Below are positions 1 to 5,480 of a DNA stretch of 15,943 bases, piece after piece. Position 1 is the first letter of the stretch. Each line of letters starts with the position of its first letter. Both the position numbers and the translations under genes were made by a program. The DNA is from Synergistaceae bacterium (GTDB taxonomy: Bacteria; Synergistota; Synergistia; Synergistales; Synergistaceae): contig JAAZCN010000157.1 in NCBI GenBank assembly GCA_012513245.1, positions 1-15,943 of the forward strand, read 5' to 3'. The notes beneath the pieces were generated by a model. It was given only the letters and a program-made list of their open reading frames with translations. It was not told the DNA's origin and ran no database searches.

Positions 1-5
1 AAAAA

Positions 6-81
6 TGGTGAGCCGTCCGGGACTCGGACCCGGGACACCCGGATTAAAAGTCCGGTGCTCTGCCAGCTGAGCTAACGGCTC
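6..81 (-). tRNA. tRNA-Lys(UUU)
   Basis: Read on the minus strand, this 76-nt stretch folds as a full cloverleaf. The 7-bp acceptor stem starts GAGCCGT, the D arm is GCTC/GAGC, the anticodon stem is CCGGA/TCCGG around the loop CTTTTAA (anticodon TTT), the T arm is normal, and the CCA end is encoded. It decodes AAA/AAG lysine codons. It lies downstream of the DUF501 gene on the same strand but has its own promoter. Only 5 bases remain beyond its 3' end, so any terminator is outside the window. Confidence 0.97.
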
Positions 82-104
82 AAAAATGTACATCACGATG
101 GGTA

Positions 105-132
105 ATTTTACAGGTTTTTACGAGAAAGTCAA
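105..132 (-). promoter_or_regulatory. sigma-70 type promoter of tRNA-Lys
   Basis: On the minus strand TTGACT (132-127) is followed after a 16-bp spacer by TAAAAT (110-105). Each hexamer matches the consensus at 5 of 6 positions. The predicted start is near 98, about 17 nt before the mature tRNA 5' end at 81. It lies in the short gap after the DUF501 stop, so the tRNA need not depend on read-through. Confidence 0.7.
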
Positions 133-169
133 TAAGGACTTAACAAAATATATATTATGATCAAGATTT

Positions 170-736
170 TTAATGATTATCTACTGTTTTTCCGCAAATC
201 CCGCAGCCACATTCTGTTTCTTCCAGCTGTTCCTTGAGCCAATCCGCTGCAGGATGATACCTCCAGCCTAGCCATGTCGCAACTTGAAGATGAAGACATT
301 TAACAGCATGAGGCGCATCCTGCCAGTTTATTCCACCAACTCCGGTAGAGATATCTGCATCTTCTTCGGACACGTTCTTTCTCAAAAAAGCGTATCTTTC
401 ATGCCAGTAGGATATTTCTGTTTTTCTGTATCTAAACAATTCTTCAAGTTCGCTTATCTTCTGGAGCGACTCCAGTTCACCGCATTTACGGTCTAAAAAT
501 GGACAGGTCAGCCAAAACAAAGTAGGAAAGGGAGCTCCTCCTTTTCTACGCTGTCTGCAGACAAGGACCTGCGGATAGCCAAAGGAACACCTTGCGGCAA
601 CAGCGAATATTATTGAAATATCGAAACGACGCCGCCTGTTTCTCTCCTTAAGGAGAGAAATATCCTCTTCTGTCAAAGATGTCCAAAAAGCCGGCAAACG
701 ATCAGTCGCCGGCTCCGTAAAGGAATCTTTCGTCAT
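170..736 (-). CDS. DUF501 domain protein
   Basis: This 188-residue protein matches the DUF501 family, whose function is unknown. Visible hallmarks are the CSFGYP segment (residues 50-55), the block PFPTLFWLTCPFLDR (69-83), a conserved KCLH stretch near 147-150, and a cysteine cluster CGCGICG close to the C terminus. The pattern of scattered cysteines and a histidine could bind a metal, but that is inference. No signal peptide or membrane segment is seen. It lies 13 bp after the S1-domain gene and is probably co-transcribed with it. In Actinobacteria DUF501 genes sit near divIC-like division genes, so the context is suggestive only. The ATG at 736 has only a weak Shine-Dalgarno, consistent with translational coupling. 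No clear terminator follows. Confidence 0.85.
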   Translation of the reverse strand: MTKDSFTEPATDRLPAFWTSLTEEDISLLKERNRRRRFDISIIFAVAARCSFGYPQVLVCRQRRKGGAPFPTLFWLTCPFLDRKCGELESLQKISELEELFRYRKTEISYWHERYAFLRKNVSEEDADISTGVGGINWQDAPHAVKCLHLQVATWLGWRYHPAADWLKEQLEETECGCGICGKTVDNH

Positions 737-749
737 TTTGTCCGCAAAG

Positions 750-1169
750 CTATTTCTTACCGGTTGTTCCGCTTCCGGCTTTTCTTTTCGTACTGCGGAC
801 TTCTTTTGATTTGCTCAGGTCTGCAATTTTTTCATCGCTGAATTTGAGAAACGTAGTAAGTTTCTTCTCAAAATCATCTTCACGATAGACCGGCCTGGCC
901 GGAGGCTCTTTGACCTGAAGCGCCTTGATAGAAAGGTCTATCCTGGCTTTTTCATCGATCTTGATAACCTTAGCGGTTATTTTCTGTCCGACTTCCAGAA
1001 CGTCTTCAACCTTTTTTACATAGTTATGAGACAGTTCTGATATGTGGACCATTGCCTTCTGTCCCGATTCGAGCCTGATAAATGCGCCGTATGCGGCAAC
1101 ATGCTCTACAATTCCGTTCAGCACATCTCCCACGCTTACTCCTGATGGTGCGGGTACCTTATCTACCAT
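750..1169 (-). CDS. S1 RNA-binding domain protein, YabR/GSP13-like
   Basis: This is a 139-residue cytosolic protein with a single S1 domain at about residues 11-84. It carries the family's GxVxxxxxYGAFIxL and MVHISELS signatures and an IDxxxRIxLSIK ending. The rest is a charged tail ending in a basic TKRKAGSGTTGKK-type stretch that could add RNA affinity. Single-S1 proteins such as B. subtilis YabR and GSP13 associate with RNA or ribosomes; the exact role here cannot be read from sequence. The ATG at 1169 is supported by TTGGAGGT about 11 nt upstream. A candidate promoter and a hairpin lie in the 122-bp gap upstream, so this gene may start its own unit with the DUF501 gene. Confidence 0.88.
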   Translation of the reverse strand: MVDKVPAPSGVSVGDVLNGIVEHVAAYGAFIRLESGQKAMVHISELSHNYVKKVEDVLEVGQKITAKVIKIDEKARIDLSIKALQVKEPPARPVYREDDFEKKLTTFLKFSDEKIADLSKSKEVRSTKRKAGSGTTGKK

Positions 1170-1189
1170 ATGCGGTTCTGACCTCCAAG

Positions 1190-1218
1190 AAAAATTTGTC
1201 TCCGTTATGCACGGAGTC
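1190..1218 (-). terminator. weak hairpin plus U-run in the S1 gene leader
   Basis: On the minus strand CTCCGT-gcata-ACGGAG forms a 6-bp stem with a 5-nt loop, followed by AAATTTTT and then directly by the Shine-Dalgarno of the S1-domain gene. It may be a weak intrinsic terminator for the codY-cheY transcript or an attenuator in the S1 leader. The stem is short, so it may have no function. Confidence 0.35.
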
Positions 1219-1240
1219 TTTAAAAAATATTATGGAGCGC

Positions 1241-1249
1241 ATTTTACCA
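1241..1249 (-). promoter_or_regulatory. candidate extended -10 promoter for the S1 gene
   Basis: TGGTAAAAT on the minus strand fits the TGnTATAAT extended -10 pattern with one mismatch. No good -35 lies 16-18 bp upstream, which extended -10 promoters can tolerate. The predicted start near 1235 would give a leader of about 65 nt containing the 1198-1218 hairpin. Confidence 0.35.
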
Positions 1250-1291
1250 TAATAAATAAAAATAGCCACTCCTTTTGTTGTATAAAACTTT

Positions 1292-1660
1292 CTACCTGTG
1301 CTGAAGCGCTTTGTCTATAGCTTCAACAATTTTTTCCGCATGAAACGGCTTTATAAAAAAGTCAGCCGCGCCTGCTCTTATGGCTTCAACAACTAAATGC
1401 TGCTGACCCATTGCTGCCGACATTACTACTCTGGCCTCCGGAAAATCTTCTTTGATCTCTTTGAGAGCTTGTAATCCGCTCATCTCAGGCATCATAATAT
1501 CCATGGCCACGACGTCTGGTTTTAGTTTACTGTACAGTTCAAAAACTTCTTTTCCGTTCTCTGCCTCTCCAATAACATCATATCCGTTACGCAGAAGCAG
1601 GTCTTTAAGGACCGAACGCATGTAGGCCGAATCATCGGCTATGAGGATTTTTGCCTTCAT
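1292..1660 (-). CDS. cheY: CheY-type response regulator
   Basis: This is a 122-residue stand-alone receiver domain with no output domain. It has the acidic pair D9-D10, phospho-acceptor D54 in the DIMMPEMSG loop, S81, and the invariant K104 in FFIKPF. The AAMGQQ...EAIRAGAADF stretch is close to B. subtilis CheY, so a role in flagellar motor switching is likely. Other receiver-only proteins cannot be fully excluded. I chose the ATG at 1660, which has GGGAGG about 8 nt upstream. A longer frame opening at a TTG (1678) would start inside that ribosome binding site. It follows codY by 21 bp and is probably co-transcribed. In Bacillus codY is followed by the flagellar/chemotaxis operon, so this lone cheY may be a remnant of that linkage. 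Confidence 0.85.
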   Translation of the reverse strand: MKAKILIADDSAYMRSVLKDLLLRNGYDVIGEAENGKEVFELYSKLKPDVVAMDIMMPEMSGLQALKEIKEDFPEARVVMSAAMGQQHLVVEAIRAGAADFFIKPFHAEKIVEAIDKALQHR

Positions 1661-1681
1661 GGTATGAACCTCCCCCAATTT

Positions 1682-2518
1682 TTACCGAGAGACTACTATG
1701 CCAAGCTCCTCTAAAAAGAGCGGACTGAGGACCTTAATGTAAGTTCCCTTCATTCCCAGACTCCTGCTTTCTATGATACCGGCGCTTCCAAGTTTTCTCA
1801 AGGCGTTTACGATGACACTTCTCGTGACACCGACTCTGTCTGCCACTTTGCTTGCTACTACTACACCTTCAGCTGCGCCAAGTTCTTCGATGATGTGTCT
1901 TACGGATTCTACTTCAGAGTATGAAAGGGCTCTCATTGCCATCTGCACTACCAGACGTTCACGACCGCGCGCTTCTATCGATTTTCCTCTGTCATTGAGT
2001 ATCTCCAGTCCAACTACTGTTCCGAGATATTCAGCAAGAACAAGGTCCCTTGTGTCAAACTGACAGCCAAAACGGGCCAATATGAGAGTCCCAAGTCTTT
2101 CCCCCGAACCATTGATCGGGACAAGCAGTACGTGCTTGTTTGAGTATGTACATGGCTGGTCCGCATAGGCGCAGAGACCGTGGTCAGTGTGGTTCAGTAT
2201 GGACTCGTGAAAAGAGTTTACCTTATCAACGTAAGCGGCAGGCATTGAACCGTCAAGAAGCTGGTCTGTCATGATAGGACAGTCATATTCGCTTATCCAG
2301 GCGTAACCGAGAATTTTTCCTTCTCCATTAATGAAGTATACGTTGGCTGCCGAGAGGTCAGACATAAGCCTTGCAAGTTTGGGATAGTCAGGAATTCCTT
2401 GTTCCTTACGCGTCTGGAGGGCGCGGCTGACGATCCGTGTTTTCTCAAGAAGATCCTGCATTGCGGCAGGATTCATAATTTTGGGTCTTGCTTCGATAAG
2501 TTCTTTAGGTGTGTCCAT
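1682..2518 (-). CDS. codY: GTP- and branched-chain amino acid-sensing regulator CodY
   Basis: This is a 278-residue global nutrient regulator. An N-terminal GAF sensor occupies roughly residues 20-175, followed by a linker helix and a C-terminal winged helix-turn-helix. The DNA-recognition segment ASKVADRVGVTRSVIVNALRK (222-242) and the SRSLGMKGTYIKVL wing are almost identical to Bacillus CodY, so the same operator type is expected. In known CodY proteins GTP and Ile/Leu/Val promote DNA binding and repression. The N terminus is about 19 residues longer than B. subtilis CodY. The ATG at 2518 is preferred because GGAAGGAAG lies 8 nt upstream, while internal ATGs at 2476 and 2461 lack a site. 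The GAF part has four cysteines (80, 116, 123, 152). It lies 37 bp after xerC, with no hslVU between. Confidence 0.96.
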   Translation of the reverse strand: MDTPKELIEARPKIMNPAAMQDLLEKTRIVSRALQTRKEQGIPDYPKLARLMSDLSAANVYFINGEGKILGYAWISEYDCPIMTDQLLDGSMPAAYVDKVNSFHESILNHTDHGLCAYADQPCTYSNKHVLLVPINGSGERLGTLILARFGCQFDTRDLVLAEYLGTVVGLEILNDRGKSIEARGRERLVVQMAMRALSYSEVESVRHIIEELGAAEGVVVASKVADRVGVTRSVIVNALRKLGSAGIIESRSLGMKGTYIKVLSPLFLEELGIVVSR

Positions 2519-2555
2519 TGCAACAACTTCCTTCCCTGTCTTTTTATTTTAAATG

Positions 2556-3443
2556 TTACTCATGTGCTCTTGGGTGATGTTCCATGTAACTTTTCTTCAT
2601 CTGTTCAGCTGTGATAGAGAGATACCTTTGAGTCGCGGCTATACTTTCGTGTCCAAGCAGTTCCTGTACGACCCTGAGAGGAGCCCCACGTTCAAGAAGA
2701 TGTGTAGCAAAACAATGCCTCAGTGTGTGCGGAGATACTCCATAGAGCCCTACCCGCAAAGCAGCCCTTTGTACCAGTCTGTGCACAGTTCTTACAGCGA
2801 GTCTTTCTGCTCCCTTTTCTGATATGAAAAGAGGTCCTTTGTTTTCTTCTTTTGAAAGGACGCTCCAGTCTTCAAGAAGCTTTTTAACGCTCGGGCCGAA
2901 TGGTACCAGGCGCTCCTTTGAACCTTTACCGAGCACTCTTATTATCCTTTGATCTGTCTCTATGTTTTCCCAGTTAAGGTCTATCAACTCAGATACACGG
3001 AGACCTGAACCATATAGCAGTTCAAGAACCAGCCTGTCCCTCTGGTAATGTTTACCAAGTTCGGGACCCTCTACAAGAAGTTTTTCTGTCTCCTCAAATG
3101 AGAGTGCTCTTGGCAGGGACGAGGGCAGTTTGGGCCCTTTAAGCCCTGCTGCAACACCATATTCGAGTAATTCCCTTGAAGAAAGCCATCTTATGAACCC
3201 TCTAACAGAAGAAAGTTTTCTTGCAGCGGACGATTTTGCTATACCAAAACCTATTATGTTGGAAAGGTAGACCCTGACAGACTGAGAATCTATCTCAGAA
3301 ACATCTGAAATACCCTGCCTCAACAAATACTCTCTGAACTGCTCTAAATCCACCCTGTAATTCGTAACAGTGTTTTTTGAGCGGCCTCTGGATTCTAGAA
3401 ATGTTAAAAATTGATCGATATTTGTTGAGATATTCTCTACCAT
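2556..3443 (-). CDS. xerC: tyrosine recombinase XerC/XerD type
   Basis: This is a 295-residue site-specific recombinase expected to resolve chromosome dimers at dif with a partner and FtsK. A SAM-like N-terminal core-binding domain covers about residues 5-90. The catalytic domain follows, with R149 (GSGLRVSEL), K173 (GKGSKERLVPFG), H239 and R242 (HTLRHCFATH), H265 (LLGHESI) and nucleophile Y274 (ATQRY). All catalytic positions are present. The frame stays open upstream to 3623, but that part has no family similarity and lies in the repeat block. The ATG at 3443 gives MVENISTNIDQF, the expected Xer N terminus. That ATG has no Shine-Dalgarno and sits 7 nt after a strong -10. XerC versus XerD cannot be settled by sequence alone; the position before codY favours XerC (CodV). 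Confidence 0.93.
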   Translation of the reverse strand: MVENISTNIDQFLTFLESRGRSKNTVTNYRVDLEQFREYLLRQGISDVSEIDSQSVRVYLSNIIGFGIAKSSAARKLSSVRGFIRWLSSRELLEYGVAAGLKGPKLPSSLPRALSFEETEKLLVEGPELGKHYQRDRLVLELLYGSGLRVSELIDLNWENIETDQRIIRVLGKGSKERLVPFGPSVKKLLEDWSVLSKEENKGPLFISEKGAERLAVRTVHRLVQRAALRVGLYGVSPHTLRHCFATHLLERGAPLRVVQELLGHESIAATQRYLSITAEQMKKSYMEHHPRAHE

Positions 3444-3450
3444 GAATGGT

Positions 3451-3478
3451 ATTCTAGCATGAAAAGTTGGAATTTCAA
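3451..3478 (-). promoter_or_regulatory. promoter of the xerC-codY operon with extended -10
   Basis: On the minus strand TTGAAA (3478-3473), a 16-bp spacer, then TGC-TAGAAT (extended -10, hexamer 3456-3451). Both hexamers match 5 of 6. Only 7 nt separate the -10 from the xerC ATG, so initiation should fall at or next to the start codon. A second perfect TATAAT lies at 3488-3483 without a good -35. Confidence 0.7.
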
Positions 3479-3481
3479 GCG

Positions 3482-3496
3482 AATTATAAGAAAATT
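3482..3496 (-). promoter_or_regulatory. CodY-box-like operator
   Basis: The minus strand reads AATTTTCTTATAATT, which matches the CodY consensus AATTTTCWGAAAATT at 13 of 15 positions (mismatches at 9 and 11). It lies 3 bp upstream of the -35 of the xerC-codY promoter and overlaps the upstream TATAAT. Because the encoded CodY keeps the canonical recognition helix, autoregulation is plausible. This is inference from a single AT-rich match. Confidence 0.5.
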
Positions 3497-3582
3497 CACA
3501 AAACGCTGGCATTTGATCACTATTCGGTGAAAAGCAGCCGGAAGAACCCCGGCGGGAGGACTGCCAGGAGAGACATCTGGCG

Positions 3583-3966
3583 GGAGTCGGTTGCGAATCT
3601 GTTGCAAATCGGTTGGGAGTCAATGGGGTAAGGCTGCGGCGAGAGGCTTGCCGCGGAGAATTAAATCTTACGCTAAGGATCTTAAACCATCTGTTGCCTC
3701 CCCCTCGTCTCCCTCGAATGCTTGTATCGGGGGCCCAGCGGCTTTTGTTTAGAGTTAATAACTCAGTAGTAGCCTAAGTTCAAGGACACTGGATCCCCGC
3801 TCTCGGAGCGCACTCGACTTAGTGCGGACACTAATGTTGTTTTAAAAGTTTCTCTAACGAGAAACAGTGTCCTTCTGATCAGGTACATACGGGGATGACG
3901 GGTCTTTTAGAATTCTTGGTTCTCTTGCTCTACCAATTGATTCGCAACAGATTTCCAATTGACTCG
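3583..3966. repeat. diverged 33-bp inverted repeat pair
   Basis: The segment 3583-3615 is the reverse complement of 3934-3966 at 25 of 33 positions, with an inner core of 15 bases matching at 14 (3596-3610 / 3939-3953). Most differences are C/T changes. The right copy also has an internal near-repeat, CCAATTGATTCGC / CCAATTGACTCGC, at 3933 and 3955. The arms could be ends of a decayed MITE-like element or parts of a degenerate minisatellite. Confidence 0.6.
3782..3898. repeat. nested palindromic GGATCCCCG element
   Basis: Arms AAGGACACTG (3782-3791) and CAGTGTCCTT (3865-3874) are perfect inverses, as are ATCCCCG (3793-3799) and CGGGGAT (3890-3896). Inside are three hairpins: CGCTC-tcg-GAGCG (3798-3810), CGCACT-cgactt-AGTGCG (3809-3826) and GTTTCTC-taac-GAGAAAC (3848-3865). 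GGATCCCCG...CGGGGATGACG is a recurrent theme of palindromic intergenic repeats in many bacterial genomes. Two of the pairings are mutually exclusive, so alternative folds are possible. Confidence 0.6.
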
Positions 3967-3993
3967 CCATTGAACGTCGGTTCTAGCGGTGAC

Positions 3994-4131
3994 GCCACAA
4001 TTCTCCAGCGGTGCTCTCTCACCCGATTTTACAATCGCTCAGTTACGGTTTAAAACAACTGTTTCACCACAGCTTAACGGCGATGAAATCGCCGCTTCAC
4101 GCGGCATATTCTTGCCACAATTCTCCAGCGG
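3994..4131. repeat. 18-bp direct repeats flanking a chain of hairpins
   Basis: GCCACAATTCTCCAGCGG occurs at 3994-4011 and again at 4114-4131, exactly 120 bp apart. Between the copies lie successive short dyads: CGATT-ttac-AATCG (4024-4037), AAAC-aact-GTTT (4053-4064), CGGCGAT-gaa-ATCGCCG (4078-4094) and GCCGC-ttcac-GCGGC (4091-4105). The regular layout suggests one 120-bp unit plus the start of the next, so a tandem intergenic repeat element. Confidence 0.7.
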
Positions 4132-4157
4132 AATTATTTGTTTACAACAAATAATTC
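4131..4157 (-). other. perfect hairpin spanning the trmFO stop codon
   Basis: GAATTATTTG and CAAATAATTC are perfect 10-bp arms around a 7-nt loop. The TAA of trmFO lies in the 3' arm of the transcript. There is no U-run afterwards, so it is not a typical intrinsic terminator. It may stabilise the trmFO 3' end or mark the junction with the repeat block, which begins at this point. Confidence 0.5.
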
Positions 4158-5480
4158 TGCGTGGTCTGCGATAAATTTACGCATCGCTTGGATTGCCCTC
4201 TCATGGTATGCCTCACACCGCTCTGTGCGTTTTTTGATCTTTTTTCCATCAAGTTTTGGGAATATTCCGAGATTTACGTTCATTGGTTGGAAGGATTTTG
4301 GAATGGCTGTTTTAAGATAGTTCAAAAGAGAGCCTATCGAAGTCTCAAGCGGAAAGTCCGGGAGTGGTTGGTCTTTCAGGCAGGCTGTCATGAAGATGGC
4401 TGAGGCAAGTCCCATCGCTGTGCTTTCAAGATATCCCTCGACACCGGTCATCTGCCCGGCCAGGAAAATATCTTTTTTGCCGGCCGGCCTTAGATATCCG
4501 TCAAGAACGGTTGGGGCACATACAAATAAATTCCTGTGCATAACTCCTTTACGAACAAATTCAGCGTTCCTGAGCGCGGGTATCATTCTGAACACCCTCT
4601 CCTGTTCACCCCACTTGAGGTTGGTCTGGAAGCCGACCATATTGTAGAGAGTACCCTCTTCGTTGTCCTGCCTAAGTTGAACAACAGCACAGTATTCTCT
4701 TTCGTTTTTCTCATCAGTTAAGCCTACCGGCCTTAGCGGACCGAAAAGAAGGGTCTTCTCTCCCCTCTTTGCAATTACCTCTACAGGCAGACAGCCGTCA
4801 AAGTGTCTCATGTCTTCGTTTTCGAAACTGTGTTTTGAAGCGATCTCGGCGTTAACAAGAGCTTCCCAGAAGGCATGATAGGTATCTTCGTCCATTGGGC
4901 AATTTATGTAGTCTCCGCTGTCTCCGTATCTGTTTGCTCTGAATGAATGCTCGGGGGAAACACTTTCAAGTGTCACTATTGGGGCAACAGCATCGTAAAA
5001 ATAGAGGAAATCTTCGCCGACCAGTTTTTTAAGGCTTTCTGCAAAGGACTCGCTTGTCAACGGACCTGTCGCAATGATGGAAGGTCCTTCCGGGATTTCG
5101 GTTATCTCTTCTCTTATGACTTCTATGTTGGGGTGGGATGAAATGGCTGAATCGACAAGCTGTGAAAAGACATCTCTGTCTACAGCAAGTGCGTTTCCTG
5201 CAGGCACTCTGCTTTTATGAGCACAATCCATAATGAGACTGCCTAAAAGGCTGAGCTCTGATTTGAGCATCCCGGCCGGAGTGGTAGGTTTTTCCCCTCC
5301 AAGTGAGTTACTGCATACCAATTCACCAAGAAGATCCGTCTCATGTGCCGGGGTCCTTTTTTTAGGCCTCATTTCATAGAGCAGGACATGAAAACCTCGC
5401 TGCGCAAGCTGCCAGGCTGCTTCTGAGCCGGAGAGTCCGCCCCCTGTTATAATTATTCTTTTACACGTCTGTATCAACAT
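4134..5480 (-). CDS. trmFO: folate/FAD-dependent tRNA m5U54 methyltransferase TrmFO
   Basis: This 448-residue enzyme uses methylenetetrahydrofolate and FADH2 to form ribothymidine at position 54 of the tRNA T loop. The N-terminal FAD-binding motif GGGLSGSEAAWQLA (residues 13-26) is intact. The two cysteines used by B. subtilis TrmFO (C53, C226) correspond to C56 in ELVCSNS and C230 in FDGCLPVEV. The C-terminal GQMTGVEGYLESTAMGL FAD contact and the FQPMNVNLGIFP region are also typical. Length is normal for the family. The ATG at 5480 overlaps the end of topA by 20 nt, so translational coupling is expected; the Shine-Dalgarno is poor. The last eight codons and stop lie in a perfect hairpin, immediately followed by the repeat block. 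Confidence 0.97.
   Translation of the reverse strand: MLIQTCKRIIITGGGLSGSEAAWQLAQRGFHVLLYEMRPKKRTPAHETDLLGELVCSNSLGGEKPTTPAGMLKSELSLLGSLIMDCAHKSRVPAGNALAVDRDVFSQLVDSAISSHPNIEVIREEITEIPEGPSIIATGPLTSESFAESLKKLVGEDFLYFYDAVAPIVTLESVSPEHSFRANRYGDSGDYINCPMDEDTYHAFWEALVNAEIASKHSFENEDMRHFDGCLPVEVIAKRGEKTLLFGPLRPVGLTDEKNEREYCAVVQLRQDNEEGTLYNMVGFQTNLKWGEQERVFRMIPALRNAEFVRKGVMHRNLFVCAPTVLDGYLRPAGKKDIFLAGQMTGVEGYLESTAMGLASAIFMTACLKDQPLPDFPLETSIGSLLNYLKTAIPKSFQPMNVNLGIFPKLDGKKIKKRTERCEAYHERAIQAMRKFIADHAELFVVNK

Larger units (their letters stand above)
3497..4130. repeat. gene-free, hairpin- and repeat-rich block between trmFO and xerC
   Basis: No credible gene is visible here on either strand. Open frames such as the xerC extension to 3623 and the plus frame 3989-4174 run through repeats and match nothing I recognise. 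The block contains a diverged 33-bp inverted repeat (3583-3615 / 3934-3966), a structured GGATCCCCG/CGGGGAT element (3782-3898), an 18-bp direct repeat (3994-4011 / 4114-4131), a doubled GGCGGGAG (3551 and 3579), and a 13-bp dyad GAGTTAATAACTC (3752-3764). It interrupts an otherwise nearly gap-free gene run, which suggests accumulated small non-coding mobile repeats. Confidence 0.75.

Noticed and set aside
1661..1678. TTG start six codons upstream for cheY
   Set aside because: It overlaps the Shine-Dalgarno of the ATG at 1660 and adds residues absent from CheY homologues.
3444..3623. 60-codon upstream extension of the xerC frame
   Set aside because: No Xer similarity, runs through the promoter, CodY-like box and repeats; the ATG at 3443 matches the family N terminus.
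3583..4131. CRISPR array
   Set aside because: Repeats are few, diverged and irregularly spaced, with hairpins rather than unique spacers, and no cas genes are nearby.
3989..4174. 61-codon plus-strand frame in the repeat block
   Set aside because: It reads through both 18-bp repeats and into the antisense of trmFO; no ribosome binding site or recognisable domain.
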